Below, piece by piece: positions 28,588-41,200 of a stretch of 64,000 nucleotides of DNA (position 1 is its first letter; each line of letters starts with the position of its first letter). Location: NCBI RefSeq assembly GCF_024679245.1, contig NC_090195.1:11315874-11379873 (forward strand). The letters run 5' to 3'. A model generated the notes under the pieces. The model made no database searches, had not been told where the DNA came from, and saw only the letters and a list, made by a program, of their open reading frames with translations. Origin of the DNA: Pseudorasbora parva. Lineage: Eukaryota; Chordata; Actinopteri; Cypriniformes; Gobionidae. A program made the translations under genes and the position numbers.

Positions 28588-28606
28588 ACCATTTCCATTT
28601 CATATG
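28487..28606. repeat. 120-bp near-perfect palindrome with (TA)n core
   Basis: The left arm CATATGAAATGGAAATGGTT and its exact inverse AACCATTTCCATTTCATATG flank a pure TA tract (about 28508-28585). The arms match exactly for at least 21 bp, and the whole structure could extrude as a cruciform. Confidence 0.92.
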
Positions 28607-29046
28607 CAACATATAAAGCAGAAATAGTGTCCTAAAGTTTGAGATCACATTACAATCTGAGGGAAATAAACTTAAGAACTTTAAAACAAAGAAAAATTAT
28701 GATGTACAATGAAGAAATATTTAAGAAATCCGCACTATTTTTTTAGTTTTTTTTTTTTGTCACCAATCAAATACATTTTACATCGATCATTTGACTCTTT
28801 GTACAGACTTGTGTTCTTTCTTTACACAAATTTGGGATTTCATGCAGCTTGAGTGCTTTGTTGTCAACTATTTAAATATGTAAGTAAATAAAAATTACTT
28901 GGTGGCATGTTCGTTATCGTTAGACATTGTTGTGAGTGAGGGAATAAATAGATCAGAATAATTATGTTGTTTGCTATTTTTATGAGAGGTTGTAACATTG
29001 CATATAATTCATGTACATTTTGTGTAAAGTGTAATTTCACACACAT

Positions 29047-29515
29047 AGCGATCAGGCATAATCTTATGACTACTGAGGTGAAGTGAATAACACTGATTAT
29101 CTCTTCATCACAGCACCTGGTAATGGGTGGGATATATTAGGCAGCAAGTGAACATTTTCTCGTTAAAGTTAATGTGTTAGAACTTAGAATCAGGAAAAAT
29201 GGGCAAGCTGAAGGATTTGAGCGAGTTTGACAAGGGCCAAATTGTGATGGCTAGACGACTGGGTCAGAGCATCTCCAAAACTGCAGCTCTTGTGGGGCGT
29301 TTCTGGTCTGCAGTGGTCAGTATCTATCAAAAGTGGTCATGTGGGATGTGCTGAACACAACAGTCCAATCCATGGAGGCCCCCACCTTGTAACTGACAGG
29401 ACTTAAAGGATCTGCTGCTAACATCTTTGTGTCAGATACCACAGCACACCTTCAGGGGTCTAGTGGAGTCCATGGGGGGGTCAGGGCTGTTTTGGCTGCA
29501 AAAGGGGGACCAGTG

Positions 29516-29517
<2 letters not shown>
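29047..29517 (+). pseudogene. Internally deleted Tc1-type transposon copy
   Basis: The left part encodes the start of a Tc1-family transposase ([20 protein letters not shown], then [20 protein letters not shown]). It jumps by a large internal deletion to the C-terminal part (CATGGAGGCCCCCACC and CTTAAAGGATCTGCTGCTAA) and ends AAAAGGGGGACC. The left terminus GCGATCAGGCATAATCTTAT is present; the right terminus is lost next to a GT tract. Confidence 0.75.
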
Positions 29518-29554
<37 letters not shown>

Positions 29555-29814
29555 ATATACAGGATGTCAATCTCTGTTACATTGAAATATTAACTATTGT
29601 TCTCAGACTTTTTGACTGATAATCCTGTTAGTTGTTTTAATACCAGTACTTCAGATCTGCATACTGAAATAAAAGACCTGGATATCTCTTTTATTTGTGT
29701 AGTGGTAACCTATTGTATTTGAAGTCTTAAACAAAGTTGATATATTAACGATTATATCATGCCACCTTGTGGTCATAATTATGAGCAGCCATTGAGAATG
29801 AAAACGACTCTTAA

Positions 29815-29991
29815 ATGATAGTTCACCCAAAAATTCAAATCCTGTAATTTACTCACCTTCAAGTTGTTCTAGACCAGTATGAATTTCTCTCTTGCGCTTA
29901 ACACAAAATAAGATATTTTAAAGAAAAATAAGCTTTGGAACAACTTGAGGACAAGTAAATGACAATTTGTATTTTTGGGTGAACTGTCCCT
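29815..29991. mobile_element. Short TTAA-flanked TTCACCC MITE
   Basis: Ends ATGATAGTTCACCCAAAAAT and TTTTTGGGTGAACTGTCCCT are inverted and flanked by TTAA on both sides (29811-29814, 29992-29995), a piggyBac-like target. Confidence 0.75.
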
Positions 29992-30044
29992 TTAAGTAAA
30001 ACAAAACAGGCCTTCCTTAATAGACAGACGATTTCTCATTAACA

Positions 30045-30054
30045 TTTATTTATT
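30045..30054 (-). promoter_or_regulatory. larp4b: Putative larp4b polyadenylation signals (AATAAATAAA)
   Basis: Two overlapping canonical hexamers on the minus strand, at the end of a non-repetitive 3' region. Cleavage would fall near 30025-30035. Confidence 0.5.
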
Positions 30055-31415
30055 ATTTTTTTCCCATACAGTTTCTCATAACCAATTTTAGGGTACCTTT
30101 TTAACATTTTCCAATTATTTACATCTGTACAGAGAAAGCACACACATACAAGTATATGTGTGTGTATACATGTACTACAGTTTAGACTACAAGCATTTAC
30201 ACAGAGGAGAACAAAACAAAAATCCCATCTCAATCCCAAAAGTATTGTGCTACACAAATGTAGTGAGGAAGGCTTCGGACGCCTCTACCACATCATCCTT
30301 TTTTCTACACTTTGGGAATTGAAAAAGAAACTAAAACAACAACAAAAAACCCTCCAAACTGTCATCTAAAAAGTTAAGGCAGAGACATTTTTTTTCAAGT
30401 TTAAATAAAATTCAAGTTTTCAAACACTGTTAATTTATATGTGATGTTTCTTTTTAGTTTGTTTCTTTTTTGAACATCTTGATGGTTTATGTAATGAAAC
30501 CTTCATTACTTCAACCATGGTATGCTTCATTTATTGATGGAAAAATGATCAGTTGCATTCAGTCAAAAAAAAAATCAACAAAAACCTTTTTTTTTTTGAT
30601 TAACCGAGAAAAAAAGAAGTACTCACAGGGAAGATACAAGAGAATATAAACAACAGACGCCATAACAAACATCTCAAAGCATTCTGCACGTGCTCCACGC
30701 TGCAGGAAGACATCGAAACTAAATAAACGGTCTGTCTCGCTCGGCCCAAGACGGTTTCAAACTCGGATGAGAACCAATGAACTAATGAACAGCATGAACG
30801 AGTGACACTGAAACGCAAAGTCTGCATAAAGGAGAACCCCCTACAAAACAACACTGGTCCATGTGTGCTGAAGGCTCAGATCTTTTTGCTCTTGATGTAT
30901 ACGTCACTATATAAAATGTACACGATCCCACTCATATAGTCGTGGTGATATGAAAGCGAATCTGTGAAGGTCAAACGACAGACGTTGGTGCATGTTGGTG
31001 ACTTTCCCTCCGTTAATATAGATAAAAGCACCGAAGAAACCATGTGACGAACCATAGCACCACACCAGGATAACAAACGAGGCTAAGAAGCAAATTATAT
31101 GTCCATCTATCGTTTAGACCACAGCAGGCTAGGCACATGAACACTTCACCCTCGCAACCTGAGGACTTCGCAGTGTGAAGATCTTCCAGAATCGAATGAA
31201 GAGGCATCAGAGTGGATTCTTCCCAGACAATTGGCGAATAGGAAAAAAGGGAAAGAAAGGATTCAGCAAACCGATGTGTGCCATTAAAAGGTTAAAAAGA
31301 AAAGAAAAAGTAAAAGAAAGCATGCACACAAGAACAGGTATACACACACCTGCTACAATATCACATCAGTACAATTTGATAGAGGATTAGCATGTAAAAA
31401 AATAATTCAGAGCTT

Positions 31416-31458
31416 CCCCCCCCCCCCCCCCCCCAAAAAAAAAAAAAAAAAAAAAAAA
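31416..31458. repeat. C19/A24 homopolymer pair
   Basis: Nineteen C followed by about 24 A on the plus strand. In the larp4b transcript this would be a U-run then a G-run in the 3' untranslated region. Confidence 0.95.
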
Positions 31459-32040
31459 TCACTCCAGTGCTGGAACATCTAAACATAAAAACAGAACACA
31501 AAACAGATTTACACGAAAGTCTCACTCATGCAGTTGTAATGGCTGGGACCGGCGAGATTCACATACGGAATCGCACCAGTACCAAGACACTCAAGGTTAG
31601 CAAAATATATACATATCAGGTTTTTTTTTTTTTTTAATGAAAGAAAAGAAAAAAAATTAAGTGTTTCAGGAACAGCACTATTCAAAAATCAGTATTTCCT
31701 CCCAACAGCACTATTTGAAGTTAACCCCAAAATAAAGTTGAGCTCTGACAATTTTTTTTTTAAATAGTTAATTTCCAACTGGTGCTGGTTCATTAATCCC
31801 ATTTTCCTTGGAAAACAACAAAATATCTTGAAATTGAAAAACAAAACGACAGAAAGGACAACAAAAATATTCAGAGAACCCTTATGCACAAGTGCTTTCG
31901 TCTGTAGGCCCTGATTCCAGTGACAAGCTGTCTGTGTGTGCACTCACAGAGACCGTGAGATAAGAGGGATTTTTTTTTTTTTTGAGCAGCCCTGACAAAG
32001 TTTTCGTTCCCATTCGTTCCCGGAAGCAAAAGGGAGGCTC

Positions 32041-32286
32041 TCAGGATTGGCTGAAGGAAGCTGTCGTTCCGCCGCTCTGGTGAGATTTCACTGTCTCTCT
32101 GGGACAAGCCGTCGCCGTGGATTTGGCAGGTGCGGGTGCTGATTCTCTGCATCTGCGTTCTGCTGAGTCAGGAGTCTTGACGTCTTCGGCGGTGCAGCTG
32201 GGAGGTCGGGGATCCGCTGACGGCTGCTGTGTTGGTGCATCTCTTATCCTCTGACAGATCTCCGCGTAGCTTGGCTTCCGGGGCTC
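32041..32286 (-). CDS. larp4b: larp4b last coding exon
   Basis: Acceptor TTTGACCAG, then [20 protein letters not shown] and on to a TGA at 32043-32041 after 81 codons. [11 protein letters not shown] is the C-terminal signature shared by LARP4 and LARP4B. The tail after it is Ser/Thr/Pro-rich and diverged. Confidence 0.93.
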   Translation of the reverse strand, partial: EPRKPSYAEICQRIRDAPTQQPSADPRPPSCTAEDVKTPDSAERRCRESAPAPAKSTATACPRETVKSHQSGGTTASFSQS

Positions 32287-35200
32287 CTGGTCAAACGCAA
32301 AATATGAATGAAATGAATCGGTTTAGGCAATCAATCTTGCATGGTAGCATTGTGAAATGTAAATCATAAAAGTCTGTGTCACAGAAATATAGTACGATTT
32401 TTCTTAGGCTCACTAAAACTGCATTTATTATCAAAATATAGTAAAAAACGTATATTGTGAAATTATTATGATTTAAATAAAGGTCTTTTCATTGAATAGA
32501 TTTTTTTTTAAAGTAATTTATTCCTGTGATTTGCAGCCTCATTACTCCAGTCTTATGGCGAATCCACACTGCATGTGCAAGCAGTGTGTTGACAGGGCAG
32601 GAGCGGTGTGTATGGAGAGCGGGAGCCGCGCGCTCCAGTTGTGCATTCACACTGGCAGTATTCGTCTCGCGCAGCTGAACCGCGGCTCATGTATTGCAAA
32701 TACAGAGGAATATTGTCCATTCGGTCACATTTTTCAGTGTTCTCCTCCGACATTGTCATTCTCATGCTTTGAGTACTCTAATCTTTTAACATGGGCGCCG
32801 AAAAAAAATGCACTGCTTACGCCCTGCTAACACGTGCAGTGAAACCGGACTTAGCGTCACATGATCCTTTCAGAAATCTTCCTTATACGCTGATTTCAAG
32901 AAATATTTCTAATTATCAATGTTCAAAACAGTTGTGCCTTTTAATATTTTAGTGGAATCTGTTATCATTTTTTTAAGGATTCTTTGATTAATAGAAATTC
33001 ACACAAAAAATTTTGGTAACATTATAAATGTTTTTTTAATGGAAGTGTATGCAAGATTGTGGCCAAAACTGGTACTGCAATCAGTTTCAAATGACTGTAG
33101 AGCGGTGTATCACCCTCCCTGTCCCCCTCCCCCCTGACTCGAGGTTGCCAGATAGGCTGCAGGATCCAGCAGGAACAGCACTGCAGCTGAGGTAACTAGA
33201 GCAGATCTGGCAACCCGGATGACAAAACACTACTGACTTTGTGATTGGTCGACAGGTGGAGGGTGGAGCTTCACGCCAAAACACAACATGTCAACATCAA
33301 CATCAGGGGTTTGTTCTTCGTACCTCACTTAATACATCTGAGGTACGAAGACCCCGAGTAGTCAAAGATTCGATGCATTGATATGCATGATACCAGCGAT
33401 CTCACAGTCGAATCTTGGCGGGTGTGCGACCCCTTTAAGGGCACTGAGCTTCGGGACGCGAAGCTCAGCACCGCCCCACGTCTTTAAACTTCGAACACGT
33501 TTTCAATGAGTGTACTAGTGCCCAGCACTAGAAAAAAGCATTACTGGTTTGAATCAGGAGACAAAACAAAACAATGGCACTGACATGTTTTAACCGAAAG
33601 TCACTTGCACTGGCAAATCTTAAAATATCTCAAACATCCATTTTAGTCCTGGCCTAGCTTAAGGCTTTTCTTTAAAACTGGGGGGTTTTGTCTGTTAGGA
33701 TATTTGTGTGAATTAGTCCATTGAAGTGCAAGACTTGAAAGAGAACTATATTTGTCTGAGATGTGTGCGTGCTTCAGATGATATCAAATATTCTCACTTA
33801 TTAAATTCTCAACATACAAATATTCTTACTGAATCCTGCAAGTTCTCATTCACATCTTCCAATTTTTGAATGTTTAAATAGGCAATGCATAAATGAGTTT
33901 AGTTTAGAACACAGATACCGGTAGTAACGTGTGCAATGCAGGTCTCACCTGCGCTCACATGCCATCAACACCTGGGTGATGGCGGCAAAAATGACTAGTC
34001 ATATTAAAGCATACGGCGCTCGCATTGAACAAAGTTTACAAAGAGTGATTGTTTTGACTGCTTTTTTGATTATCACTGTTGCAGTGTAGTATTGGGGAGC
34101 CAGCATGCGTATCCATCGACAGAAACTGAAATAGTCTGTTTAACATGTTATTTTTAAAAAAAACAGGTTTTAGATGTGTCATCTGATTGAGTACAAGTGC
34201 ATGCCAAACTGTGGGTGTATAACGGTACAGTTCGATTTTTTACAGAGAACTGTTATACCCCTATTTTGATTCAATCAATTATTAATACTTACATTGATTG
34301 GATTGCTCAGCGGTGTGGTTTTAGCAGCTTTTGTATCCGAGCATTTCTCTGCAGGTGTCGTCTCTTTAGGTTTTTCTACAGTCAGGCTGTAAAAAAAAAG
34401 AAAGAAAAAAAGAGGTCCATACATTAGAAAAAGCCATTTTTTTACATTTACCCTCCCATGCAAACTTATATTAGTCAATGTTATTCGCAGCAATTTAATA
34501 CATTGTGATTATTTTACCAACAACTAAAGCTGTTTTGCTACTCTACATATAACGCTTTATATAAATGTTCTGTTATGGTTAGCTAAACTCATATGTAATA
34601 GTAACACCGCAAAAAAAAAAAAAAAGTTGAATATTAAGTGTTGACAAGTAAAATAAGTGTACATCTCAATGAAATCTTGACACCTTGAGAGTTGAGAGTT
34701 AATTTGGGAATGCCACACACGAATACATCCCCACATTCTGGACAGAATCCTGAGAAATCGCACCTGTCAATTTGACAGCTGTAAACTTGATTTAGAAGAA
34801 AATCAAAATCAAGTAGTAAGGAGGCCTTTCTCCTGGCTTTTGAGCCAATGAGAAAGACTGTAATATGCACACATGTCTGTGAATCGTTTTGAGTCTTCTG
34901 AAAGTACAGTTTTTAAGAGAAAGTGTGGTTAAAATGAGCAAAATAGCTGATTGTTAGTTAAAATGACATTATTTGCAACATCTTTAAGTGAAAACTGCTT
35001 TGTCACATTTATTCATTCATAAACATCCATACGAAAACCCACTTTGAAAGGGCTGGAGAGGGCGAGTGTTGGTGGTCCACGGGGGTCTGAGCAGCAGGAG
35101 CAGGAGCAGGAGCAGTAGCAGGAATGGGAGCAGAAGCAGGAGCAGGAGCAGCAACAGGAGCAGGAGCAGGAGCAGCCTGCACGGATTCTTTGGAGGTCCC

Positions 35201-38200
35201 TGAGATCACACGGCTGGTGACCACATCCTTATTTAGAGGCTGTGGAGAGACAAAGAGGCCTTTGTGAAACTCATAGGGCAAGGACAGCATGAACAAACAT
35301 AACAGCTGGACAGCAGGAACTCTCACACAACACACATACTTAATCGCTCTAACGCACTCAAAACACCCAAGGACTTGTGCTTATGACTGACTGGGTCTGC
35401 TGTGAACATGGCATTCCATGCTCAGTGCAAGTTAATGTTTAAAAACCCAGAGCATCTGTCAACTTCTCTAGAATTCAAATCATTGGAGTCTGAGATTTAT
35501 TATAATTTAAATCTTGCTTTTTGAACTCCAAAAAATTAAAAAGATAATTTAATGCTAGAGCGCTTAAAGGGTTAGTTCACCCAAAAATGAAATTTATGTC
35601 GTTTCACACCCGTAAGACCTCCGTTCATCTCGGAACACAATTTAAGATATTTTATATTTAGTCCGAGAGCGCATGCAAGTGTATGCACACTATACTGTTC
35701 ATGTCCAGAAGGGGAATAAAAACATCATCAAAGTAGACCATATGTGACATCAGTTAGTTAATTGGAATCTCTTGAAGCATCGAAAATACATTTTGGTCCC
35801 AAAATAACAAACTACGACTTTATTCAGCATTGTCTTCTCTTCCGCGTTTGTTTTAAATCCTCAAATAAAGATTCAAGCAGTTATGAATCAGCAGTTTGAT
35901 TCATGATTCGGATCACATGTCAAACTGCCGAAATTATGTGACATTGGCGATCCGACTCATGAATCAGTATGCTAATTCATAACCGTTTAAATCATTATTT
36001 GAGGATTAAAAAACAAACACGGAAGAGAAGACAATGCTGAATAAAGTCGTAGTTTTTGTTATTTTTGGACCAAAATGTATTTTCGATGCTTCAAGAGATT
36101 CTAATCAACTAACTGATGTCACACATGGACTACTTTGATAAAAAATGTTTACCTTTCTGGAAATGGACAGTATAGTGTGCATACACTTTCATACCCTCTT
36201 TCAGAATAAATATAAAATATCATAAACTGTGTTCCAAAGATGAACTGAGGTCTTATGGGTGTGGAACGACAAATATCATTTTTTGCTGAACTAACCCTTT
36301 AAACACAAAAGACACACATTAAGGGCTGAATGAAAAGCAACCTTGTCTTTAACCGCTCCGGCGACCACATCAGACAGTCGGTTGTCAAGGCTGTTTTCAG
36401 TTTTTACTTCAGGCTTTAGATTTCCTGCAGCTCCAGGCAGAGGAGGGAAGCTGGACAGGCCCAGCTCAAAGCTAGGGGACGGGGTGCGCTCCTGAACAGG
36501 AGGGGGCGACTGTGTTGCTGCTCTCTATTAAACACACAGATGAAAAAAAATAATCTACAAAATAATCAAGCCTGTAAACAAGAGGCCTGTTGCATGAAGC
36601 TGGTTTCAGTTGCTACCCAATTTAAGTTTGAGACCCTGGTTTTTCAAACTCAAAAAGGTGGATTGCTTTTTAGCCGTGTTCACTGCCGGGGTAATTTACA
36701 CCAAATAGTGAGGGTGCGTTTCCCAAATGCCAACGCTACAAGATTACTGAATTCTGATTGGTCAGTTGCAGCATTCTGTTGTTCAAATACCCAAATACCC
36801 ATGCAACCTTTTTGTTTTTTTACATGGATGGGCTAGTTTTGTTTTTTTGTCTTTCGTGTCGCTATGGGGTCTCTTTTACTGAATTTTTAATTCAAATCAA
36901 TATTTCAAGTCAATTTATTTGTGTACTTGACTGCGTAATAAGTCAAATGTACATTCAGCCCCTGCGGGTTGACTGTACATTACATTCAACTGGAAATATA
37001 CCAAGTTTTTCATCATAACAAAAGCAAAGCTAAACACAGAACACTTGTCTATGCAGCATTAGCTGTAACAAAGCAAATGACATACTGGAAACTTGTTGTC
37101 ATCCCTCCTTTTCCTGTATCCATAGCCGCCCCTTCTTCAAAAAGAAACAAACAATCAAGATTAAGCAATACGGATAAAATGACCACAATTTCTTTTGAAG
37201 AAGCTCTACAAGCTTGCCCCCATCCACCCATCTTGGATATTTTATTACAACAATATGTATGAAGTTAATAAACAGCTGGTACAGATGTGCAGCATTACCT
37301 TCCACGGCCCGCGTTCAGAGAGTAATCAGTACCGTTCACTTCCATCCGTCCACTTCCCACCTGGTCCCGGCGTGGATACCCTGGACCGCTCGGTAGTCGA
37401 GGTCGGCTTCCCAAGTGAGGAACCTGTGGAGGCCGTGTCCCATTAGGGACTCTCTCCGAAGGGAAAGTAGAGAAAGCAGCAGGGTTTTCAAGCAGGGTGG
37501 TTCCACGTTCTGTTGTGAGTCGAATGTGTGTTTTGTTATGGTTCCTGTTTGGATGAAAAGATGGCTATACTTAGCTTTGTCGCAGTTGAAGCTTTTCGTC
37601 AAACGTCACTACACTGACACAAATCAGTTATATTATGAGCTATATACTACCATTCAAAAATGTGGTGTTGTTAGCTTAAAAACATTTTTAAAAATTAATC
37701 TTGTATGCTCACCAAGACTGCATGTATTTAATCAAAAATAAAATAAAAACACTATTGTGAAATATTGTTAAAATTTTTCTATTTTAACATATAGTTTCAA
37801 ATGCAATTCATTCCTAAAATGGCAAAGCTGAACTTTCAGGAACTATTAACTTCAAGGAAGTCACATGATCCTTCATAAATCAGTCTAATAATGGCTCGTT
37901 TCCATCGGACAGAGCGGTGGGATGTCGTGCGGATGGTTCAGTACAGGGAGCAGCCAGCAGCCATATCACCCTGTAGCCCAAGACTGGTTTCCAACTGAAG
38001 CTAAGCAGGGCTGAGCCTGGTCAGTCCCTGGATGGGAGACCAACTGGGAAAACTAGGATGCTGCTGGTAGAGGTGTTAGTGAGGCCAGCAGGGGGCGCTC
38101 ACCCTGTGGTCTGTGTAGGTCCTAATGCCCCAGTATAGTGATGGGGACACTATACTGTCAAAGAGCACCGTCCTTCAGTTGAGACTATTTGATAAAGAGT

Positions 38201-41200
38201 AGGGGTGTAACCCCGGCATCCTGGCCAAATTTGCCCATTGGACCCTGTCCATCATGGCATCCTAATAATCCCCATATCCTGATTGGCTTTATCCCTCTGT
38301 CACCTCTCCACCAATCAGCTGGTGTGTGGTGAGCATTCTGGCACAATATGGCTGCCGTCGCATCATCCAGGTGAATGCTGCACATTAGTGGTGGTTGAGA
38401 AGATTCCCCCTTCTATATTTAAAGCGATTTGAGTGGCTAGCAAAGCGCTATATAAATGTAACTAATTATTATTAATTAGTGCAGTACGATTTGGGACTGT
38501 AAACCCTGATCTGGTTTGTGTTTCCACCGCCAACAGTAATACCCTTATGTTAGGCGTGGTGTAACGATCTACGTCATTCTCGCACAAAGAAGATAGATCT
38601 AATGAATTAACCCTTTAAGTATTTTTTTTCATGCCCACTCACTGCAAACTCTTGAATGGTAGTCCAAATGAATGACAAATGTTTTCACTAACACTGTACC
38701 TGCTTCGAGGTGGATATTGTCTGACAGTTAGTGGAGATGTTGCTGATTTAAATGTTGGAGAACCAGCGAAGCCATTGATAAACGCAGGGCTGGGAAACGG
38801 AGTAACCTGTTGATAAGACGAAACCTGATTAGTACCTCTAGTACTCTATTTGGATATTTCTCAGAGCCAAATAGACCACATGACACTTACCAGAGTTGGG
38901 TCCAAGTAGCTCTGGGTAGCTGACCAGCCCTGAGGCGTCACCAGTCTGTAAAGAGGAAACTGTTGCTGTGCTCCATACACAGGTGGGATGTAGTAAGGGG
39001 TGTAGCGCTGTTGGACATTTGAGGACACATCCACGGGCCGATACCCATTCTTTGGCACAAAGGTATTGACGGCAATGGCCTTGGCCTTTATTCTAGCCTA
39101 GGATAAAACATAGATGAAAAAAAAAAAATGTCATTCTTGTCATGATTCATAAAAAATTAAAACTAGTACTGTCACATATACAGCAGTGCACTCTACCTTT
39201 ATTGGCTTCCCTTGAAACGTTTTCACCTCTTCTCTGAGATACTGGTATGCCTGAAAAAGTGATGTATGTTAACGTTCAGCAATAGGAAGCAAGTTTATTA
39301 AAAATCCTGAGGCTGTAATCTGAAATGATTGAATCATAGGCAATACAAAACACTTACCAGCTGAGCATCTGCCTCAGATTCAAAGGTGATAAACCAGTTA
39401 TCATTGTAGGCAAACTCACAATTGATGAATTTGGGCAAGTTATCACTCTTAAAGAGCGCTTCAACTTCCTGTAAAAATGAAAGCCAAATGTCATGTTGAT
39501 AAAAAATAAGGTCAGAGCATTAAAAAGAGATTGGATGATGTGTACCTCCACAGGAGTGGCCTCAGGAACCTCTCTGAGAATTACAATGCAGCGGTTTTGA
39601 TTGGGCCGCACTTTATCTCCACATTTGTCCACTTGAACGAGAGGCAGCGCTGGGGAATCAAAAATGCATCATTAATGTCAGACCAAACTGCTGTGTGTAA
39701 CCTACCCCATTTTGAGAGCCTAAAACAAAAAGCCACACGGTGACCCAATAAAAGTGACATGGTGATTAGTTTAAACTCACTTTTTAAGATGTCTGCAATG
39801 AGATCAACGTCAGTGGTGAGTTTCTTGATTTGATCAAGGTTTGCCAAAGTCACTATTGGAACATACTGGTCACTGTCCATTTGCGAGATGAGGTACATGT
39901 CATTGGCTAGATTCTCCCTGGAAGTCAACAAAAGTCTGGTTACCATCAATCCTACATTGGATTTCACTACTGTAGAAAAGTCAAAGGGTCCGTAAGATAA
40001 ATATATTTAACATTTTTGATCAATTATATGCAGCTTTTATGAGAATATGTGGACTTATTTCATAAACATAAAAAGTAGAACTGACCCCAAACTTTTGGAC
40101 AGTAGTGCATTTCCTAGTCCACGTTGAGGTAGTTGAGGTTCTTGTAAGCATACCACAAAATTCAAATGCTAACACTCCAAGTTTACATTTGCATTAGTGA
40201 ATTTTGTAGCATCTGATTGAAATATTAATAGTTGGAACTGAATAAAGTCATTGGGTCTCATTCACTAACCAAATTTGTGTGTGAAATCATTGTAGGCACA
40301 TTTGAACAAACAATTCATGATTTTTTAATACATTTCGTTCTAAATTGTATTCTAAATGTATACATGCATTTCATCTTAAATAAATCATCATACACACACT
40401 TACTGTATATATACACAGTAAAAAAATAAGTGTGTTAAAGCTCAAGCTCCGAGTTTCTGCAAAAAAGATGCAGAATCATGTTGTTACATACACAACTGGC
40501 TAATTAAAGTTTTGTAATCTGGGTCTGTAATAAAAGTGTGTTTGAACTTGTTTTGAGAATGGCATTACTCAAGGATCTCGCTGCGCAATCTCTCCGTGTG
40601 TCTTTAGGGAGCGTCATGATTGCTGAGAGCTACGAGAGGGAGTGTGGAAAGCCCTTATATGGACATGGTTTGGTCATGGTTTATGCAAATTACTAACGTC
40701 ATGCATGCGGTCGCTCATTTTAAAGATTCTGTTCTAGATTTAAGGTACTATGTCGGGGCGAACCTTACAACCTAGCCTTGACCTCCAGGCCAGTACACAT
40801 GACAAAGCCCCACTTAAAAATATCCAGAGGTCAGTTTAAATGGGATCAGTTGTGAACAGGGCCTAAAACTAACTTTGCCAATGGCCGGTGACAAAAATTA
40901 CAGGACATAAATTATTTTTTACCAGCCATGAAACAGATGAATCCTTATTAAAGTTACTAAAGTCAAGAGTAATGAGTGATTGTTCTGTGTCATTAGTAGC
41001 TTGATTCACATTAAAAACACAGACAGCAGCAGGAATATTAGGCTGCTGACACTTTAAAGGGTTAGTTCACCCAAAATTGAAATTTATGTCATTAATGACT
41101 CACCCTAATGTCGTTCCACACCCGAAAGACCACCGTTCATCTTCAGAACACGGTTTAAGATATTTTATATTTATTCTGCGAGTATATCGAGTGTATGCAC

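Larger units (their letters stand above)
27991..30024. other. Intergenic spacer between dip2c promoter and larp4b 3' end
   Basis: About 2 kb between the presumed dip2c start and the larp4b polyadenylation signals. It holds a fragment of a dispersed MITE (28205-28400), a perfect long palindrome with a TA core (28487-28606), a deleted Tc1-type copy (29047-29517), a GT/ATGT tract (29515-29555) and a small TTAA-flanked MITE (29815-29991). No gene was recognised. Confidence 0.6.
30025..32040 (-). other. larp4b: larp4b 3' untranslated region
   Basis: About 2 kb follow the stop before two overlapping AATAAA signals on the minus strand (plus-strand TTTATT at 30045-30050 and 30049-30054). The transcript would carry a U-run followed by 19 consecutive G (minus of 31416-31458). 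Other possible signals, such as at about 30530, would give shorter ends. The extent is inferred. Confidence 0.55.

Noticed and set aside
37510..37545. Alternative acceptor at 37510 for larp4b exon 12
   Set aside because: It would break the reading phase; the upstream AG at 37545 restores both frame and similarity to human LARP4B.
37960..38050. 5S rRNA gene
   Set aside because: Only part of 5S is present, with several changes, and it continues into a SINE body with an ATT tail; it is a retroposon.
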